Source of the DNA: JAGNXB01 sp942490895
GTDB lineage: Bacteria > Bacteroidota > Bacteroidia > Chitinophagales > Saprospiraceae
Assembly (NCBI GenBank): GCA_942490895.1
Contig: CALNZC010000013.1
Span: 62,001 to 126,000, forward strand
Length of the DNA: 64,000 nucleotides
Direction of reading: 5' to 3'
Positions 36,074-45,069 of the stretch are shown piece after piece (the stretch's first letter is position 1; each line of letters starts with the position of its first letter). A model generated the notes under the pieces. That model ran no database searches and had not been told where the DNA came from. It worked only from the letters and a program-made list of their open reading frames with translations. The position numbers and the translations under genes are program-made.

Positions 36074-38356
36074 ATGGTGTTTGATCTCGATATGATCCGG
36101 TCTGCATACCAGGCCATGCCCGCAAAAATTGATGCCGCCCGCAAGATGTTGGGCCGTCCAATGACCCTGGCTGAAAAGATTCTGTACAGTCACTTGCATT
36201 CTGATTCGCCGACACAGGCTTATACGAGAGGAAAGGACTATGTATTCTTTGCCCCAGACAGAGTGGCTATGCAAGATGCCACGGCTCAGATGGCCCTTCT
36301 GCAATTCATGATGTGCGGTCGGGATCAGACAGCTGTGCCCTCCACAGTGCATTGTGATCACTTGATCCAGGCGGAAACCGGGGCTTCTCAGGATTTGAAA
36401 AAGTCTCTCGACGTCAACAAGGAGGTCTTTGATTTCCTGTCAGTTGTCTCCAATAAGTACGGGATCGGTTTTTGGAAGCCCGGTGCGGGGATCATCCACC
36501 AGATCGTCCTTGAAAACTATGCTTTCCCTGGTGGAATGATGATCGGAACAGACAGTCATACACCGAATGCAGGTGGCCTCGGCATGGTGGCGATTGGTGT
36601 TGGTGGAGCGGATGCCAATGACGTCATGTCAGGCATGCCCTGGGAACTAAAAATGCCTAAACAGATCGGCATCAAGCTGACTGGCCAATTGAATGGTTGG
36701 ACCTCATCAAAGGATGTGATCTTGAAAGTGGCTGGCATTCTGACCGTGAAAGGAGGAACTGGAGCCATTGTCGAATACTTCGGCCCGGGTGCCCAATCAT
36801 TATCCTGCACGGGAAAAGGTACCATTTGCAACATGGGTGCTGAGATTGGTGCAACTACCTCTACTTTTGGATATGATGCTTCGATGAGTCGCTACCTCCG
36901 CCACACAGGTCGTGCTGATGTCGCTGACCTGGCTGATGGTATCGCTGAACATTTGACCGGAGACAAGGAATGTTATGCAGATCCTGCCCGATATTTTGAT
37001 GAAGTGATCGAGATCGATCTCTCTACCCTGGAGCCACATATCAACGGACCTTACACTCCGGATCTGGCATGGCCGATCAGCCAGTTTGCAGCGGCTGTCA
37101 AAGAGCATAACTATCCACCAAAAATGGAGGTCGGATTGATCGGATCTTGTACCAACTCCTCCTATGAGGATCTGGATCGTGCAGCATCCATCGCTCGACA
37201 GGCCGTAGAAAAACACCTGAAAGTTAAAGCTGAATTTACAGTTACGCCGGGATCGGAAGTAATCCGGTACACGGTGAACCGCGATGGTCAGCTTAAGTCA
37301 TTCGAGGAGATGGGCGGTGTCGTTCTGGCGAATGCCTGTGGACCGTGTATCGGTCAGTGGGCCCGTCATACAGACGATCCCAGCCGGGCGAATTCCATCA
37401 TCACTTCCTTCAACCGTAACTTCTCGAAGCGGAATGACGGCAACCCTCAGACTCGTTCATTTGTTGCCTCACCAGAGATCGTCACCGCTATGGCCATTGC
37501 TGGCGACATGACGTTCAATCCATTGACGGACACATTGATCAATGAAAAAGGAGAAGAAGTTCGGTTAGATCCACCCAAAGGGGTGGAATTACCACCAAAA
37601 GGATTTGATGTTGAGGATGCCGGATTCCAGGCTCCTGCAGCAGACGGATCCAAAGTATCCGTGGCTGTAGCTCCGGATTCCAATCGACTGCAACTATTGA
37701 CTCCGTTCACACCTATTCAAGCATCCGAGATCACCGATATGCGAATATTGATCAAGGCGAAGGGGAAGTGTACAACGGATCATATCTCTATGGCCGGGCC
37801 ATGGTTGAAATTCCGGGGTCATCTGGAGAACATCTCCAACAATTCATTTATTGGAGCCATTAATGCATTCTCGGAAGAGGTGAATAATGTCGCCAACTTC
37901 GCTGCATCCGCAACAGAGCCAAGTTATATGCCCGTACCGGATTCAGGTCGGACATACAAGGCGGCAGGTATCGGGACGGTCGTCTTCGGTGAGGAGAACT
38001 ATGGTGAAGGTTCCAGCCGGGAACATGCAGCCATGCAGCCACGATTCCTCGGTGTTAAGGCCGTTGTCGTGAAGTCCTTCGCTCGGATCCACGAAACCAA
38101 CCTGAAAAAGCAGGGGATGCTGGCCTTGACTTTTGCAAATCCAAATGATTATGACAAGATCCGCCAGGATGATTTGATCGACATCCTCGGATATAAAGAC
38201 ATGGCACCTGGAAAGCCGTTGACAATTGCCCTCAAGCATGCCGATGGCACCTCTGACCAGATGACGGTTAATCACACTTACAACCAGGCTCAAATCGAGT
38301 GGCTGAAAGTAGGTTCGGCACTGAATAAGATCCGTCAGGATTTTGGACAAGCCTGA
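36074..38356 (+). CDS. Aconitate hydratase (mitochondrial-type)
   Basis: The 760-residue protein is a full-length aconitase of the mitochondrial-like group. The three [4Fe-4S] cysteines lie in 'GLIGSCTNSSYEDL' and 'NACGPCIGQW'. 'TDSHTPNAGGLGMVAIGVGGADA' contains substrate residues and 'NYGEGSSREHAAMQPRFLG' is the swivel-domain signature. It interconverts citrate and isocitrate in the TCA cycle. The open frame continues upstream into the end of the receptor gene, but 36074 is the first ATG after a perfect -7 box and starts at the conserved N-terminus. A hairpin terminator follows. Confidence 0.96.
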   Translation: MVFDLDMIRSAYQAMPAKIDAARKMLGRPMTLAEKILYSHLHSDSPTQAYTRGKDYVFFAPDRVAMQDATAQMALLQFMMCGRDQTAVPSTVHCDHLIQAETGASQDLKKSLDVNKEVFDFLSVVSNKYGIGFWKPGAGIIHQIVLENYAFPGGMMIGTDSHTPNAGGLGMVAIGVGGADANDVMSGMPWELKMPKQIGIKLTGQLNGWTSSKDVILKVAGILTVKGGTGAIVEYFGPGAQSLSCTGKGTICNMGAEIGATTSTFGYDASMSRYLRHTGRADVADLADGIAEHLTGDKECYADPARYFDEVIEIDLSTLEPHINGPYTPDLAWPISQFAAAVKEHNYPPKMEVGLIGSCTNSSYEDLDRAASIARQAVEKHLKVKAEFTVTPGSEVIRYTVNRDGQLKSFEEMGGVVLANACGPCIGQWARHTDDPSRANSIITSFNRNFSKRNDGNPQTRSFVASPEIVTAMAIAGDMTFNPLTDTLINEKGEEVRLDPPKGVELPPKGFDVEDAGFQAPAADGSKVSVAVAPDSNRLQLLTPFTPIQASEITDMRILIKAKGKCTTDHISMAGPWLKFRGHLENISNNSFIGAINAFSEEVNNVANFAASATEPSYMPVPDSGRTYKAAGIGTVVFGEENYGEGSSREHAAMQPRFLGVKAVVVKSFARIHETNLKKQGMLALTFANPNDYDKIRQDDLIDILGYKDMAPGKPLTIALKHADGTSDQMTVNHTYNQAQIEWLKVGSALNKIRQDFGQA

Positions 38357-38378
38357 TTCACACGTTATTGAAAAATTC

Positions 38379-38405
38379 AAACCCTCGCAGTTCCTGCGGG
38401 GGTTT
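38379..38405 (+). terminator. Terminator hairpin of the aconitase gene
   Basis: A 12-bp GC-rich stem with one G-U pair (38379-38390 with 38394-38405) and a 3-nt loop lies 22 bp after the aconitase stop. The tail is only weakly T-rich (TTTGTTATATT). Confidence 0.7.
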
Positions 38406-38407
38406 GT

Positions 38408-38415
38408 TATATTCG
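38408..38415 (+). promoter_or_regulatory. Possible -7 element (TATATTCG, 7 of 8) for mscL
   Basis: It matches TAnnTTTG at seven positions, directly after the aconitase terminator and 18-30 bp upstream of the two possible mscL starts. Confidence 0.35.
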
Positions 38416-38445
38416 TTCATTCCTCATCACAAAATGGAAAAAACC

Positions 38446-38853
38446 ATGTTGAAAGAATTCAAGGCCTTCATTATGAAGGGCAATGTCCTGGACCTCGCAG
38501 TAGCGGTGATCATTGCAGGTGCCTTCGCTGCCGTCGTCACTTCATTTACGAATGATATCATTTTACCGCCTGTTGGCATGCTTCTCGGTGGTGTCGATTT
38601 TTCTGAGCTCGCATTCCAGTTGACAGCTGCAGAGGCAGGTCAAAATGGTGAGATCATCAAAGAAGCTGTGAAGATCAACTATGGTAACTTCATCCAGCAG
38701 ATCATCAATTTTCTGATTATTGCTGCAGCCATTTTTATGGTGGTGAAGGCTGCTGAGGCTGCACAAAAGAAGAAAGAGGAAGCTCCAGCTGCTCCAGCAG
38801 GACCGACGACGGAAGAACTTCTCGGCCAGATCCGGGATCTATTGAAGAAATAG
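38446..38853 (+). CDS. mscL: Large-conductance mechanosensitive channel MscL
   Basis: The 135-residue protein has the MscL signature: N-terminal amphipathic helix 'MLKEFKAFIMKGNVLDLAVAVIIAGAF' split by the pore constriction, 'FTNDIILPPVGMLLGG' after TM1, TM2 'IINFLIIAAAIFMVVKA', and a C-terminal 'EELLGQIRDLLKK' helix bundle. It opens under membrane tension to release solutes on osmotic down-shock. An ATG at 38434 (MEKTMLKEF) is an equally possible start. The linker before the C-terminal helix is rich in Ala/Pro (EEAPAAPAGP). Its own terminator follows. Confidence 0.95.
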   Translation: MLKEFKAFIMKGNVLDLAVAVIIAGAFAAVVTSFTNDIILPPVGMLLGGVDFSELAFQLTAAEAGQNGEIIKEAVKINYGNFIQQIINFLIIAAAIFMVVKAAEAAQKKKEEAPAAPAGPTTEELLGQIRDLLKK

Positions 38854-38875
38854 ACTTTGGTCAAATCCTAAGGTT

Positions 38876-38903
38876 AAAGAGCCGGGCAGTTGTCCGGCTC
38901 TTT
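38876..38903 (+). terminator. Rho-independent terminator of mscL
   Basis: A 10-bp stem (38876-38885 with 38894-38903) with an 8-nt loop and a T-run, 22 bp after the stop. Confidence 0.85.
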
Positions 38904-38925
38904 TTATTTCATCGGGTTGTTTTGT

Positions 38926-38956
38926 CAACCTGTTTGCGGTGATGGCAAACAGGTTG
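38926..38956. repeat. 12-bp perfect inverted repeat (CAACCTGTTTGC arms)
   Basis: The arms at 38926-38937 and 38945-38956 are separated by 7 nt, with a T-rich stretch after the second arm (GGCTTTTG). It lies between the mscL terminator and the convergent ABC permease gene, so it could back up termination. Confidence 0.5.
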
Positions 38957-39035
38957 GCTTTTGTAGAACGAACGGGCAGTCAAATCGCAGAACCCTGGCC
39001 GTCTGAGGTAGCTGTAGAATCGATGGCAGCTCATC

Positions 39036-39052
39036 GTCGGTGAGACACCGAC
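39036..39052. repeat. Short hairpin, GTCGGTG-AGA-CACCGAC
   Basis: A perfect 7-bp stem with a 3-nt loop. It resembles the hairpin 67 bp downstream in loop sequence and in the GGTG/CACC stem top, which suggests a small dispersed intergenic repeat. Confidence 0.45.
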
Positions 39053-39102
39053 CCATAAATCTGCTTCGGGTTGGATCAGAGAAATAGGTCCGTCTGTCGG
39101 GG

Positions 39103-39123
39103 ATGCTGGTGAGGCACCGGCAT
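39103..39123. repeat. Short hairpin, ATGCTGGTG-AGG-CACCGGCAT
   Basis: A 9-bp stem with one wobble pair and a 3-nt loop, sharing the GGTG-AGR-CACC top with the hairpin at 39036-39052. Confidence 0.45.
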
Positions 39124-39246
39124 GAACATCATAAGGTTTTATATTTCATTTCCAGGTTCGACCTGTTTCCTCTCGAGGTTTTGGACATTCGGTATTGGAG
39201 CTTTGGAATTATTTGCTTTTTGTCATTTGCTATTTGGAAATTCCCC

Positions 39247-40647
39247 TCAACTCCACCGCAAGGCCTCCACCGGATCGATCCTGGCCGCACGTGCCGCAGG
39301 ATATAGACCTGCGATCAAGCTGAGGCCAATGGCAAATCCGACAGACCCCAAAATGAGCCACCAGGGAAAATAGAACAGGTCCACAGGAGCTTCGCCCATT
39401 TCCTTGATCTTCATATTAATGATGGCTCCGGCAGCCAGGGTCACCAACCAGCCCAGGATAATGCCACCTACAGCCCCCACCAGACCGATCACAGCTGCTT
39501 CGCCAAAGAAGACACCTTTGATCTGGCCCTCACTGCCGCCGATGGCTTTCATGATACCGATCTCCCGGGTTCGCTCCAGGATGCTCATCAGCAGGGTATT
39601 GATAATGCCCAGTCCGGCGACGATAAGGGCAATAAAACCCACTACGCCCAGGACAGCATTGACCGCCAGAAAGGCTCTTCGGATCTCTTTCATCTGTTCC
39701 GCCAGTGCAAAGACATTCAAGCCCATTTCCTCCAGTTCTTTGCGTACCGGTGTGAGGTCATTTGGGCTGGCGACGGTGACCTGAATGGTGGCATACTTAT
39801 CTGAGCCCCCCGACCCTTTCCGCAGGAATTCGGTGATGCTGTTAAACCCAATGCTGGGGATTCCTGCAGCAAAACCCTCCGGGATCAGAAGGTCACCTCC
39901 TTTGCTGGAGGCTGGTCCGTCGTGGTTCACCTCACGCACCCCAACAATCACCAGGACTGAAAAACGTTCGCTCAACGGGTTAGAATCCTGATTACCCATC
40001 ATGGCGCCCATCATTTGCATGGGATTAAAGGATGCTGTACTCAGCATCAGCGTGTCTCCGATCAGGTCTTCCGCCTTAACATAAGTCCAGACATGTGCCG
40101 TATCCTTTTTCTTGGCCCGATCCATATCTTCCCCATCGATCCGGATCTTGAGGCGGCGCAGGAGGTCAGTCGAAATGACTGCCTGACCCAGGGAGTCATC
40201 CGTAAGGAAGGTGCCGGCAAGCAGATCCTGATAGGCCTTGGTCTTTCCTACCTCGGGATCTATCCCTGTATAGGTCAGGGTGGTCTCATGATCTCCCAGT
40301 CGGACTTTAGCCGGTTGTTGGATCTCCCCAAACGCATCGGATACCCCAGGCATCTTTTTGATCCGATCCAAAAGGTCATCATCCAAAGCGACATTGATCC
40401 CACTGGTATCGGTGAGGGATTCCAAAGGTCGATTCATATCCAGCTTCACAGGTGTCACCGTAATCCGGGAAAACAGCCCACTGTTGGTGAAGGCATCCGT
40501 CACATTCTTCTCCATCCCGCTTCCAAAAGCGACCATAGAGATGAGTGCACCTATGCCGATGACTACACCGAGGATGGTGAGGCTGGAACGGAGTCGGGTC
40601 CGCCAGAGATTGCGGAGAGCCATGCGGATGAGGTCGAGTGTGGTCAT
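39247..40647 (-). CDS. MacB/FtsX-type ABC transporter permease
   Basis: The 466-residue protein has the MacB-like layout: TM1 near residues 15-40 ('LRSSLTILGVVIGIGALISMVAFG'), a large periplasmic MacB_PCD domain (~45-325), then three C-terminal TM segments with FtsX motifs ('IVAGLGIINTLLMSILERTREIGIMKAIG') and a terminal 'AGLYPAARAARIDPVEALRW'. With the ATPase gene just upstream it forms a mechanotransmission-type ABC system for lipoprotein, antibiotic or peptide export; the substrate cannot be told. ATG 40647 was preferred over 40665 because it starts at the conserved N-terminus. Confidence 0.93.
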   Translation of the reverse strand: MTTLDLIRMALRNLWRTRLRSSLTILGVVIGIGALISMVAFGSGMEKNVTDAFTNSGLFSRITVTPVKLDMNRPLESLTDTSGINVALDDDLLDRIKKMPGVSDAFGEIQQPAKVRLGDHETTLTYTGIDPEVGKTKAYQDLLAGTFLTDDSLGQAVISTDLLRRLKIRIDGEDMDRAKKKDTAHVWTYVKAEDLIGDTLMLSTASFNPMQMMGAMMGNQDSNPLSERFSVLVIVGVREVNHDGPASSKGGDLLIPEGFAAGIPSIGFNSITEFLRKGSGGSDKYATIQVTVASPNDLTPVRKELEEMGLNVFALAEQMKEIRRAFLAVNAVLGVVGFIALIVAGLGIINTLLMSILERTREIGIMKAIGGSEGQIKGVFFGEAAVIGLVGAVGGIILGWLVTLAAGAIINMKIKEMGEAPVDLFYFPWWLILGSVGFAIGLSLIAGLYPAARAARIDPVEALRWS

Positions 40648-40720
40648 AATATTTCGGCTATTCAAGGTTCAAGAGTGACCTGGCGGTACACCAGTTCAAG
40701 ATTCAATGTGAAGGGGTCGC

Positions 40721-41401
40721 TCAGGTAAGTTGAGGATCCACTAATTTGCCGTCTTGCATCCGGATGGTTCGTTGGGCCACCTTTGCCATGTCCGGATCGT
40801 GGGTGATCATGATGACTGTTCGTCCTTGTCTATTTAGTTCCTGAAGCAATTCAAGGATCATTTCCCCTGTTTGCGTATCCAGATTGCCGGTCGGTTCATC
40901 GGCCAGAAGGATGTCTGGGTCATTGGCCAGGGCACGGGCGATGGCCACACGCTGCGCTTCACCTCCTGATAGTTCGGTGGGATAGTGGTCTGCTCGTTCG
41001 GCCAAGCCAACTTGTCCAAGAAGTTCAAGTGCTCGCGCTTTCCGCTCCACTCTTGACACGCCACCAAAGGCCAGGGCCAGTTCAATGTTCTCCGCAGCTG
41101 TTTGGCCAGGAATCAGTTGGAAGGATTGGAAGACCATACCTACCCGATGACGGCGATGATTGACCAGGCCTGGTTTGCCTTCGGCAAAGAGGTTCACACC
41201 ATTGAACCGGATCTCCCCCGAAGTCGGGGTGTCCAGTCCACCGAGCAGATTCAGCAATGTCGATTTGCCAGAACCCGACTTCCCGACGATCGCCAGGAAC
41301 TCTCCCTTTTTGATATCAAAGCTGATATCGTTGACGGCTGGAACTGTTACAGTGGCTTTTTTATAAATCTTTTGAAGCTGTGAGATCTCAATGAAGGACA
41401 T
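40721..41401 (-). CDS. ABC transporter ATP-binding protein (LolD/MacB-type)
   Basis: The 226-residue ATPase has Walker A 'GKSGSGKST', Q-loop 'VFQSFQLIPG', signature 'LSGGEAQRVAIARAL', Walker B 'ILLADEPTGNLD' and the switch histidine in 'ITHDPDM'. The sequence belongs to the LolD/MacB/FtsE group. It is first in a two-gene operon, 73 bp before the permease gene, and powers it by ATP hydrolysis at the inner membrane. Confidence 0.95.
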   Translation of the reverse strand: MSFIEISQLQKIYKKATVTVPAVNDISFDIKKGEFLAIVGKSGSGKSTLLNLLGGLDTPTSGEIRFNGVNLFAEGKPGLVNHRRHRVGMVFQSFQLIPGQTAAENIELALAFGGVSRVERKARALELLGQVGLAERADHYPTELSGGEAQRVAIARALANDPDILLADEPTGNLDTQTGEMILELLQELNRQGRTVIMITHDPDMAKVAQRTIRMQDGKLVDPQLT

Positions 41402-41585
41402 AGGCGCTATTGTGACCACAACATCGAAAAACTATCATGAACTGGATGGGAATAATCGACAATCAGGCAGTTGGGGAGGACAAAACGTCAATTGTGGTTT
41501 GAAAGGCGAGAATTAACCACAAAGCCACGAAGTGATTCTGGTTTCTCCACATCTCTTCGTCACTCTGTCTTTTCGTCACCTGGTC

Positions 41586-44500
41586 TCACTCCACCAGCAC
41601 AAACCCTGCCCATGAATATGGATTGAAGAAGCGATCACGCATTTCTCTTTGGGTCTTGCGAAAGGCTTCAGGGATGGTCCCTTTTTCCTCCAGCCAATTG
41701 CGATAAAATGTAGTCATAAACTGCATGGTCTCCCGGTCAGGTACCTGCCAGAGAGACATAATCAAATATTTTGCTCCAGCAATTTGAAACGCACGCTGCA
41801 ATCCGTATACACCTTCATTTCCTTCAATATCCCCGAGACCTGTCTCGCATGCAGAAAGGACCACAAGTTCAGTAGCCCCCAGGTCCAGCTGGCTGATCTC
41901 ATAGGCAGAGAGAATTCCATCTTCCATACCCGCGGATACAGGCAGACCTGTTTGCCATGCATAGTTGCCGCCTGCAAGAATCAATCCTGATCGAAACATC
42001 GGATCTTCTGATTGCTGATAAATAATAGCCTGCCCTTCTTCATTGACAACGTCCGGATCTGGAAAAAAGAATCCATGTGTAGCAACATGCAATATTCGGG
42101 GAGAGGCCAATGCAAATGAGCCCAGGTCCTTAAAAGCACCCTCTGAAGCGGCCTCCTGATTCAAGTAAATCGCAGAATAATTTGCGTCCGTCAGGGATTG
42201 AAGAATGGCGTCCCCTTCTTTTTGCGTCCAGATCAAGGACTTCCAACTTCCCCCTCGAAGTATGGAGTCGGGACCTAACGTCGAAGATCCGCGGCTAGCC
42301 AATTCTGCTTCTTCCACCGGGGTAAATCCCGTCGGTGAAACACAAATCGGATCCGGGTCAAAGCTGATCCCACCAAAAATGGCAGCATTCCTTTCAGATG
42401 TCGAAGAACGATGGTCCGATGCCAGAAGTTGACGAGTACTGGTCATTTCAAATAAATGGTAGCGATCATTTAAAACCTCTATCTCGTCCAGGGGTAATGC
42501 CTGGAGGTTGATGCGATGCAGTAACCCATCTGGTGCAAAATAAATTGATTTTGTCTTGGGGGGAATGTGCTCCTGAATCGGGGTCCATATTTGATCCATC
42601 AAGGAAGGTAATTGTTCCTGATCTGGTTGCAGGCCTCGTTCTCCATAGGTGTACAGATCATTGACATAATCTCCTCTTCGTTCCGTTGATTTGGTGATTA
42701 ACTGTGCGAGATCTGATTCCCGGGTCAATGAAATAAATTGCGGTGCAGTGCATTCTGGCAACACTAGTAATGCAGCATAGTAATAGGCGCCTTCATCGAG
42801 ATAACGAATAAATTCAATCGCTGCCTGCTGTGGTTCCAATTGATCCCGGACAGCTTTCCATCGAATGGGTGACATCATTTCATTTAACCCGGAAACACTG
42901 CGTGCCATATCCTTCTCTAATTGATTGGCTTCTAATTCCAATTTCAGGATAGACGAGCTGTCACGTTCATGGGTAGGCATCATATATTCCTGGGTCAGAT
43001 TTCGTTGGACAACCTGATATTGCTGATACAAATTGGCCGCTGTGGGGTGTCGGGAAGCCTGTCGCCGAACCTCTTGCACACTGCGTTGCAAGAATCCCTT
43101 GTAAAACAGAATATTGTCATAAACCGCCTCGCTCAGAACCGGGTGATCAGGGTGATGATTACGGGTGTAGGATATCTGTTCATCCTGGTTGGCTCGGATC
43201 AGGGTCATGTATTCACTAAGTTCTCGTTCGGATAAATGATGAATTCCACCCAGTAATTGTTTTCGGTCTTGTTCGGCTCTTTGGATGAACGCATCCACTG
43301 CAGAATCAACATCGCCCATTTCCCGATAAATCCGCGCCAGGTTTCCCCAGGCCAAACCAATATCCGGATGAAACAGACCATATATACCTGACCACTTCTC
43401 AACGACCTGCCTGCCCCAGGTCAATGATTCCGGATATCGTTGCTGCTCATGATACAATTGTGAAAGACTCAGACCGGTACGTATCGTCTCCATATGGTCA
43501 TCACCCAGAGATGAGCGTTGAATCTCCAGGGTCTTCAGGTATAGTTCTTCTATTCCGGTCTGCTCACCACGTGTATGCAGAAAGGCTGCCTGGGTAGCCA
43601 AAGCAGCTGCATATTCCGGGTGGTCTTCCCCTAAAGTCGATTTTCTGATCCGGAACACTTTTCCCAATAGAGAATCCGCTTCCGGATATCTTCCCGTTTC
43701 ATTGTATAAAATGGCCAGTCGCACAAGAGAAGTAGCCATGTACGGGTGGTCGGATCCAAGCACCTGCTCCCAGATATCTATTCCTTCACTGATTTTTGAC
43801 TCTGCCTCTTTGAAAATGCCCATTTCTTTCAACAAATCACCCTGGCTGGATACACACATGGCATAATATGAATTCGAATGTCCCATCGCTAAAGCAAAAA
43901 TTTCAGCAGCTCTGGAATACCCGGATTCAGCAGCCTCATATTCACCCATATACCGACTCAGATTTGCACGATTGAACGTCAACATCCCATAACGAGGATG
44001 GGAAGAGCCCAATGCTTTTTCAAGAATGGGCTGTGCTTCATCATAGTAAGATCGTGCGGTTGTATAATTCCCCTGGATCTGGTACAATACTGCCATATCT
44101 GAAAGGACACCTCCATAATCAGCGTGTTCAACACCGACCGTTTTGGCCCGAACATCTCGACATTCCAGATAGTACTTTTCTGCTTGATCAAAGCGGCCTA
44201 TACCTTCATGAACAATCGCCAGTCGCAGGAGGCAGTCCCCTACTTTGGGGTGTACATGCCCAAACAATTGCTCGCGAAGATCCAGTGATACCTGATATTT
44301 GGATATGGCCTCATCCATCTCGTGTATACGATCATGAAAGAGTCCCTGAAAGTAACAGACATCGGAATAAGTCGCGGAGGCTTTTCCCAAATGTGCCACT
44401 GTTTTCATTTCGGCTATGGAGAAGATACTGTCCGCCTCTGCCCAGGCATTTTTTTTCAAATAAACTTCCCCCATGATAAGCAGAGTATCAATCTCCTGGA

Positions 44501-44693
44501 TATACGACGTATCTGCCGACTCTACTTGTGCGTTCCCAGAAGTGGGAAGGCTAAAAAAAATAAGGGCCATCAAGACTATACCGACATAATGGTAGGTCCA
44601 ACCAATTCTTTCAAATAAACGTGTTGAATTGGTGATCAAGCGGCCGTTCAAAAATAAAAATAGGGACTGAAAAAGAAGAGCTTGATCGGGCAT
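41586..44693 (-). CDS. TPR-repeat CHAT-domain peptidase-like protein, probably exported
   Basis: The 1035-residue protein has a hydrophobic segment at ~37-55 ending 'SGNAQ', which looks like a signal peptide; M42 or a start just before it may be the true N-terminus. About a dozen kinesin-light-chain-like TPRs follow (roughly 70-480, e.g. 'YYLECRDVRAKTVGVEHADYG'). After a helical linker comes a CHAT domain (~700-1035) with the caspase-like dyad: His873 in 'VATHGFFF' and Cys949 in 'LSACETG'. CHAT proteins are clan CD peptidases, often in defence or signalling; the intact dyad suggests activity. The target is unknown and an envelope location would be unusual. Two adjacent palindromes lie just upstream. 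Confidence 0.88.
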   Translation of the reverse strand: MPDQALLFQSLFLFLNGRLITNSTRLFERIGWTYHYVGIVLMALIFFSLPTSGNAQVESADTSYIQEIDTLLIMGEVYLKKNAWAEADSIFSIAEMKTVAHLGKASATYSDVCYFQGLFHDRIHEMDEAISKYQVSLDLREQLFGHVHPKVGDCLLRLAIVHEGIGRFDQAEKYYLECRDVRAKTVGVEHADYGGVLSDMAVLYQIQGNYTTARSYYDEAQPILEKALGSSHPRYGMLTFNRANLSRYMGEYEAAESGYSRAAEIFALAMGHSNSYYAMCVSSQGDLLKEMGIFKEAESKISEGIDIWEQVLGSDHPYMATSLVRLAILYNETGRYPEADSLLGKVFRIRKSTLGEDHPEYAAALATQAAFLHTRGEQTGIEELYLKTLEIQRSSLGDDHMETIRTGLSLSQLYHEQQRYPESLTWGRQVVEKWSGIYGLFHPDIGLAWGNLARIYREMGDVDSAVDAFIQRAEQDRKQLLGGIHHLSERELSEYMTLIRANQDEQISYTRNHHPDHPVLSEAVYDNILFYKGFLQRSVQEVRRQASRHPTAANLYQQYQVVQRNLTQEYMMPTHERDSSSILKLELEANQLEKDMARSVSGLNEMMSPIRWKAVRDQLEPQQAAIEFIRYLDEGAYYYAALLVLPECTAPQFISLTRESDLAQLITKSTERRGDYVNDLYTYGERGLQPDQEQLPSLMDQIWTPIQEHIPPKTKSIYFAPDGLLHRINLQALPLDEIEVLNDRYHLFEMTSTRQLLASDHRSSTSERNAAIFGGISFDPDPICVSPTGFTPVEEAELASRGSSTLGPDSILRGGSWKSLIWTQKEGDAILQSLTDANYSAIYLNQEAASEGAFKDLGSFALASPRILHVATHGFFFPDPDVVNEEGQAIIYQQSEDPMFRSGLILAGGNYAWQTGLPVSAGMEDGILSAYEISQLDLGATELVVLSACETGLGDIEGNEGVYGLQRAFQIAGAKYLIMSLWQVPDRETMQFMTTFYRNWLEEKGTIPEAFRKTQREMRDRFFNPYSWAGFVLVE

Positions 44694-44715
44694 GATAAGG
44701 TGGTTTCATCTGCCC

Positions 44716-44744
44716 TAATTTACAAATTACGTTCATGATGAACG
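44716..44744. promoter_or_regulatory. Two adjoining palindromes upstream of the CHAT gene
   Basis: TAATTT-AC-AAATTA (44716-44729) directly abuts CGTTCAT-G-ATGAACG (44730-44744), 23 bp upstream of the ATG at 44693. On the minus strand the first contains TAATTTG, a near -7 element with one base missing. The arrangement fits a promoter overlapped by one or two regulator sites. Confidence 0.45.
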
Positions 44745-44806
44745 AATAGGTCCATCCACAAGGCCCTCTACCCATTCATGGGGTTCTTAAAAGAAACGTA
44801 AACTCA

Positions 44807-45022
44807 TCATTTCCTATTGGACTCCATCTTGCAGGTCGACCATCCAAAGGGGGCATACAAGGGGCAAAAGCTGATAAAGCTGGTCAACAGAAAGACAGCA
44901 CCCAGGATCAACAGGATCATGCCCAGCGTACCGGAGATCGTTCCAGTGTAGTAAAGAATGCCGATGATGATGGCAGCAATGATGCGGATCGTCTTGTCGA
45001 TCGTACCCATGTTCTTTTTCAT
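44807..45022 (-). CDS. DUF2892 family small inner-membrane protein
   Basis: The 71-residue protein starts 'MKKNMGTIDKTIRIIAAIIIG', the characteristic DUF2892/YgaP-like N-terminus. It has two membrane helices and ends in 'SFCPLYAPFGWSTCK', with the conserved C-P-x-Y and C motifs. Members are small membrane proteins of unknown function, sometimes linked to rhodanese domains. The ATG at 45022 is clearly the domain start; the frame upstream to 45061 is less likely. Confidence 0.88.
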   Translation of the reverse strand: MKKNMGTIDKTIRIIAAIIIGILYYTGTISGTLGMILLILGAVFLLTSFISFCPLYAPFGWSTCKMESNRK

Positions 45023-45069
45023 AGCGTTGGAAATTTTCTGTAAGCTACCATCACTCACCACACTTGATC

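Larger units (their letters stand above)
38906..39246. other. Gene-free intergenic stretch with several hairpins
   Basis: No open frame here has coding character. It holds a 12-bp perfect inverted repeat (38926-38956) and two short hairpins sharing a GGTGAG-purine-CACCG core (39036-39052 and 39103-39123). The remainder to the end of the ABC permease gene is A/T-rich and featureless. No tRNA or known small-RNA signature was recognised. Confidence 0.6.

Noticed and set aside
41410..41421. Small palindrome TTGTG-AC-CACAA just before the ABC ATPase start
   Set aside because: Only 5-bp arms; expected by chance at this length scale, with no promoter element next to it.
41492..41522. 8-bp inverted repeat (TTGTGGTT/AACCACAA) between the ABC operon and the CHAT gene
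   Set aside because: Arms are short, the loop is 15 nt and no T-tract follows; it is near a common 'accacaaagccacgaag'-like sequence and may be chance.
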